Position numbers and translations under genes: made by a program. Shown here in pieces: positions 60,501 to 64,000 of a stretch of DNA of 64,000 nt. The first letter of the stretch is position 1, and each line of letters begins with the position of its first letter. The DNA comes from Oscillospiraceae bacterium (GTDB lineage: Bacteria; Bacillota; Clostridia; Oscillospirales; UBA929), in NCBI GenBank assembly GCA_009782215.1, contig WRKO01000002.1, positions 1 to 64,000 of the forward strand. The letters are read 5' to 3'. A model generated the notes under the pieces. The model was not told the origin of the DNA and searched no databases. It was given only the letters and a program-made list of their open reading frames with translations.

Positions 60501-61468
60501 GCCGCCACCTTGGCAATGGGATATCCTGTCGCCTTGCTGGCCAGCGCCGAGGAGCGCGACACGCGCGGGTTGACCTCGATGACGGCGTATTCAAAGCTGT
60601 GGGGATGCAGGGCGAGCTGGCAGTTGCAGCCGCCCTCCACGCCGAGGGCGCGGATGATGTCCAGCGAGGCCGTCCGCAGCATTTGGTATTCCCTGTCCGC
60701 CAGCGTGACGGTGGGGGCGACGACGATGCTGTCGCCGGTATGCACGCCCACCGGGTCAAAGTTTTCCATCGAGCAGACGACAACCGCGTTGTCGGCCTTA
60801 TCGCGCATGACCTCAAACTCGATTTCCTTCCATCCGGCGATGGACTTCTCCACCAATATCTGTGTAATCGGCGAGAGGGCCAGCCCGTTGGCGGCAATCT
60901 CCCGCAGCTTGGCTTCATCCTCCGCCATACCGCCGCCGCTGCCGCCCAGCGTAAAGGCGGGACGCACGATGACCGGATAGCCAGTCTCCTCCGCGAACGC
61001 CGCCGCCGTTTCCACGTCGTTGGCGACGACCGACGGGACGACCGGCTGGCCGATTGCCTGCATGGTTTGCTTAAAGAGCTGCCTGTCCTCGGCCTTGTCG
61101 ATGGTTTCGGGCGAGGAGCCGAGCAGGCGGGCGTTCATCCGCTCCAAAAAGCCGCTCTTGGCAAGCTGCATACTCAGCGTCAGCCCCGTCTGCCCGCCCA
61201 AGCCCGAGAGGATGCTGTCGGGCCGCTCTTTTTCAACAATGCGCCTGACGGTCGCCAGCGTAAGCGGCTCAATGTAGATTTTATCTGCGATGTTTTTGTC
61301 GGTCATAATGGTGGCGGGGTTGGAATTGACAAGAACAATCTCAATCCCGTCCTCGCGGAGGACGCGGCAGGCCTGCGTCCCGGCGTAGTCAAACTCCGCC
61401 GCCTGCCCGATGACAATCGGGCCGGAGCCGATGACCATGACTTTTTTGATGCTTCTATCGAGCGGCAT
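57521..61468 (-). CDS. Carbamoyl phosphate synthase large subunit fused to diaminopimelate epimerase
   Basis: One uninterrupted frame of 1315 residues. Residues 1 to about 1036 are CarB, which uses ammonia from CarA to make carbamoyl phosphate: first ATP-grasp half ([20 protein letters not shown]), second half ([20 protein letters not shown]) and a C-terminal MGS-type regulatory domain. From about 1037 ([14 protein letters not shown]) the frame is DapF, which racemises LL- to meso-diaminopimelate, with both catalytic Cys in [12 protein letters not shown] and [11 protein letters not shown]. No stop separates them; an internal GTG at 58360 has no spaced ribosome-binding site. The CarB linker near residue 470 is about 42 residues shorter than in E. 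coli. ATG 61468 overlaps carA. Confidence 0.9.
   Translation of the reverse strand: [1315 protein letters not shown]
60034..60068. repeat. Heptamer tandem repeat inside carB
   Basis: Five units of ACAATTG (first CCAATTG, fourth ACGATTG) run without interruption for 35 bases. Read in the gene they encode [12 protein letters not shown], between [10 protein letters not shown] and [12 protein letters not shown]. In other CarB proteins this place holds about 60 residues of the helical oligomerisation domain. Confidence 0.9.
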
Positions 61469-62506
61469 ACGCGTCCATCCTTTCCATAAAGCGGTCGAAG
61501 AGAAACGCCGTGTCCGGCGGGCCGCCGCGCGCCTCGGGGTGAAACTGCACGGAAAACGAGACGCCGTAGTCCAGCCCTTCGCAAGTGCCGTCGCTGACGT
61601 TGACAAACGAGCCGTCGTCCCCCGCCGCCACCGCGTAGCCATGATTCTGGCTGGTGATGTAGACCCGCCCGGTGGCCGTCTCCTTGACCGGCTGGTTGGC
61701 GCCGCGATGCCCGAACCTGAGCTTTTCTGTCCGGTACCCGTTGGCCAGCGCCAGAAGCTGATGCCCCAGACAAATGCCGAAAATGGGGACGCCGCTCCGC
61801 TGCAAGACGCGGATGGTTTCCACAATGCCGGCGTTGGCGGGGTCGGCCGGGTCGCCCGGGCCGTTGCTGAGCATGACGCCGCGCGGGCTTGACCGCAAAA
61901 TCTCGTTCGCCCCGGCGTCGCAGGGAAAGGCCCACACCTCGCAGTCCCGCGCCTCAAGCGCCCCCGCAATGCCGCGCTTCGCCCCGCAGTCCAAGAGCGC
62001 CACCCGCCGATGCCCTCCGCCGGTTTTGGTCACAACGCGCGGCGAGACGGCGGCGACGGCGTTGGAGACGGCATAGGCCCTCGCTTCCTCGCGGTCGGCG
62101 GCGGTCGGCGGGCCGGCGGTGATTTTCCCGTTCATCACGCCGTTTTCCCGGATGATTCTGGTCAGCGCCCGCGTGTCGATGCCGCTCAGCCCCACAATGC
62201 CGCGCTCCTTCAGCAGCGCGCCAAGGCTCTGCTCGCTTCGGAAATTGGAGGGCGTTTGACACGGATGCTTGACGATATAAGCCCTCGCCCCGATGGCCGC
62301 GCTTTCAAAATCCGGCGGGATGACGCCGGCATTGCCAATCAGCGGGAAGGTCTGCAACACAATCTGCCCGTAATAGCTGGGGTCGGTCAGCGTTTCCAGA
62401 TAGCCGGTCATGCCGGTGGCAAAGACGACCTCCCCGGTCGCCTCTCCCGGCGCGCCGAAGGCTTCCCCTTCAAAGATTGTGCCGTTTTCCAAAATCAAGG
62501 CTGCCG

Positions 62507-62510
<4 letters not shown>
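61455..62510 (-). CDS. carA: Carbamoyl phosphate synthase small subunit
   Basis: CarA hydrolyses glutamine and passes ammonia to CarB. The 351-residue protein has the N-terminal CPSase domain (ALILENGTIFEGEAFGA, EVVFATGMTGYLETLTDPSY) and a class I glutaminase (LSNGPGDPADP, PIFGICLGHQLLALANG, VQFHPEARGGPPDT). ATG 62510 overlaps the purF stop (ATGA); its own stop overlaps carB by 14 bases. Confidence 0.97.
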
Positions 62511-63920
<1,410 letters not shown>

Positions 63921-63931
<11 letters not shown>

Positions 63932-64000
63932 AGGTTTTCAGTATTCCTTCCGCAATCACCCGTTTTGTGGCGCGCATATCCATCGCCTGTTTTTCGATGT
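63921..64000 (-). CDS. 3' end of an upstream cluster gene (partial, unidentified)
   Basis: The minus strand is open from the window edge to TGA at 63921 and encodes a C-terminal tail ending MDMRATKRVIAEGILKTYES. It overlaps purF by 11 bases and must be in the same operon. The 26 visible residues are too few to name the protein. Confidence 0.6.

Overview
The window looks like the chromosome of a GC-rich, endospore-forming, flagellated member of the Bacillota, most likely class Clostridia. The support is a germination protease (gpr), a YheC/YheD-type spore-coat ATP-grasp gene, a B. subtilis-like late flagellar block (yvyF-flgM-flgN-flgK-flgL-yviE-fliW-csrA), type III glutamine synthetase, single-chain PurL, LL-DAP aminotransferase, an ECF transporter S component, and sigma-A promoters of the TTGACA-17-TATAAT kind. 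No rRNA, CRISPR array, prophage or insertion sequence was seen.

Layout. 1-5.1 kb: accessory-looking end with a truncated GyrI-like regulator, tRNA-Arg(CCT), recQ, a WYL regulator divergent from a cysteine hydrolase, and an AT-rich saccharopine-dehydrogenase-like gene. 5.2-24.7 kb: mixed housekeeping. This covers two ATP-grasp genes, a Na+/Ca2+ exchanger behind a probable manganese (yybP-ykoY) riboswitch, mtnA, a TtcA-like gene, rpsB-tsf, gpr, an M23 peptidase, a NYN/LOTUS protein, a RodA/FtsW gene joined to uxaC, a small membrane-protein operon behind a long structured segment, and a pantothenate-type ECF S component beside coaX. 24.8-30.5 kb: the late flagellar operon, followed with no gap by tmRNA. 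30.6-35.9 kb: argG-argH-fumA-fumB-malic enzyme, a tightly packed operon that makes arginine and turns the released fumarate into malate and pyruvate. 35.9-36.4 kb: an orphan RelB/DinJ antitoxin with a deleted yoeB toxin. 36.4-40.5 kb: glutamine synthetase III and an Amt-PII fusion whose leader carries an intrinsic terminator. 40.6-44.9 kb: four lipoproteins with near-identical signal and linker regions but unrelated mature parts.

The most striking region is 44.9-64 kb. It is one uninterrupted minus-strand gene series: purF-carA-carB/dapF-guaA-pyrG-hisH-hisF-dapL-gatC-purL-gatA-gatB. Nearly every enzyme in it takes its nitrogen from the amide of glutamine, although the pathways differ (purine, pyrimidine/arginine, CTP, GMP, histidine, tRNA amidation). 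Genes overlap or sit within about 50 bases, and I see no internal promoter or terminator, so it reads as a glutamine-amidotransferase super-operon. It lies a few kb from ammonium uptake and glutamine synthesis genes on the same strand. Within it, carB is fused in frame to dapF, and the CarB oligomerisation segment is replaced by a five-unit heptamer repeat. purL splits the gatCAB set, and HisF carries Gln where the second catalytic Asp is expected.

Coordinates and starts were chosen by eye from reading frames, ribosome-binding sites and family knowledge. No database search was possible.
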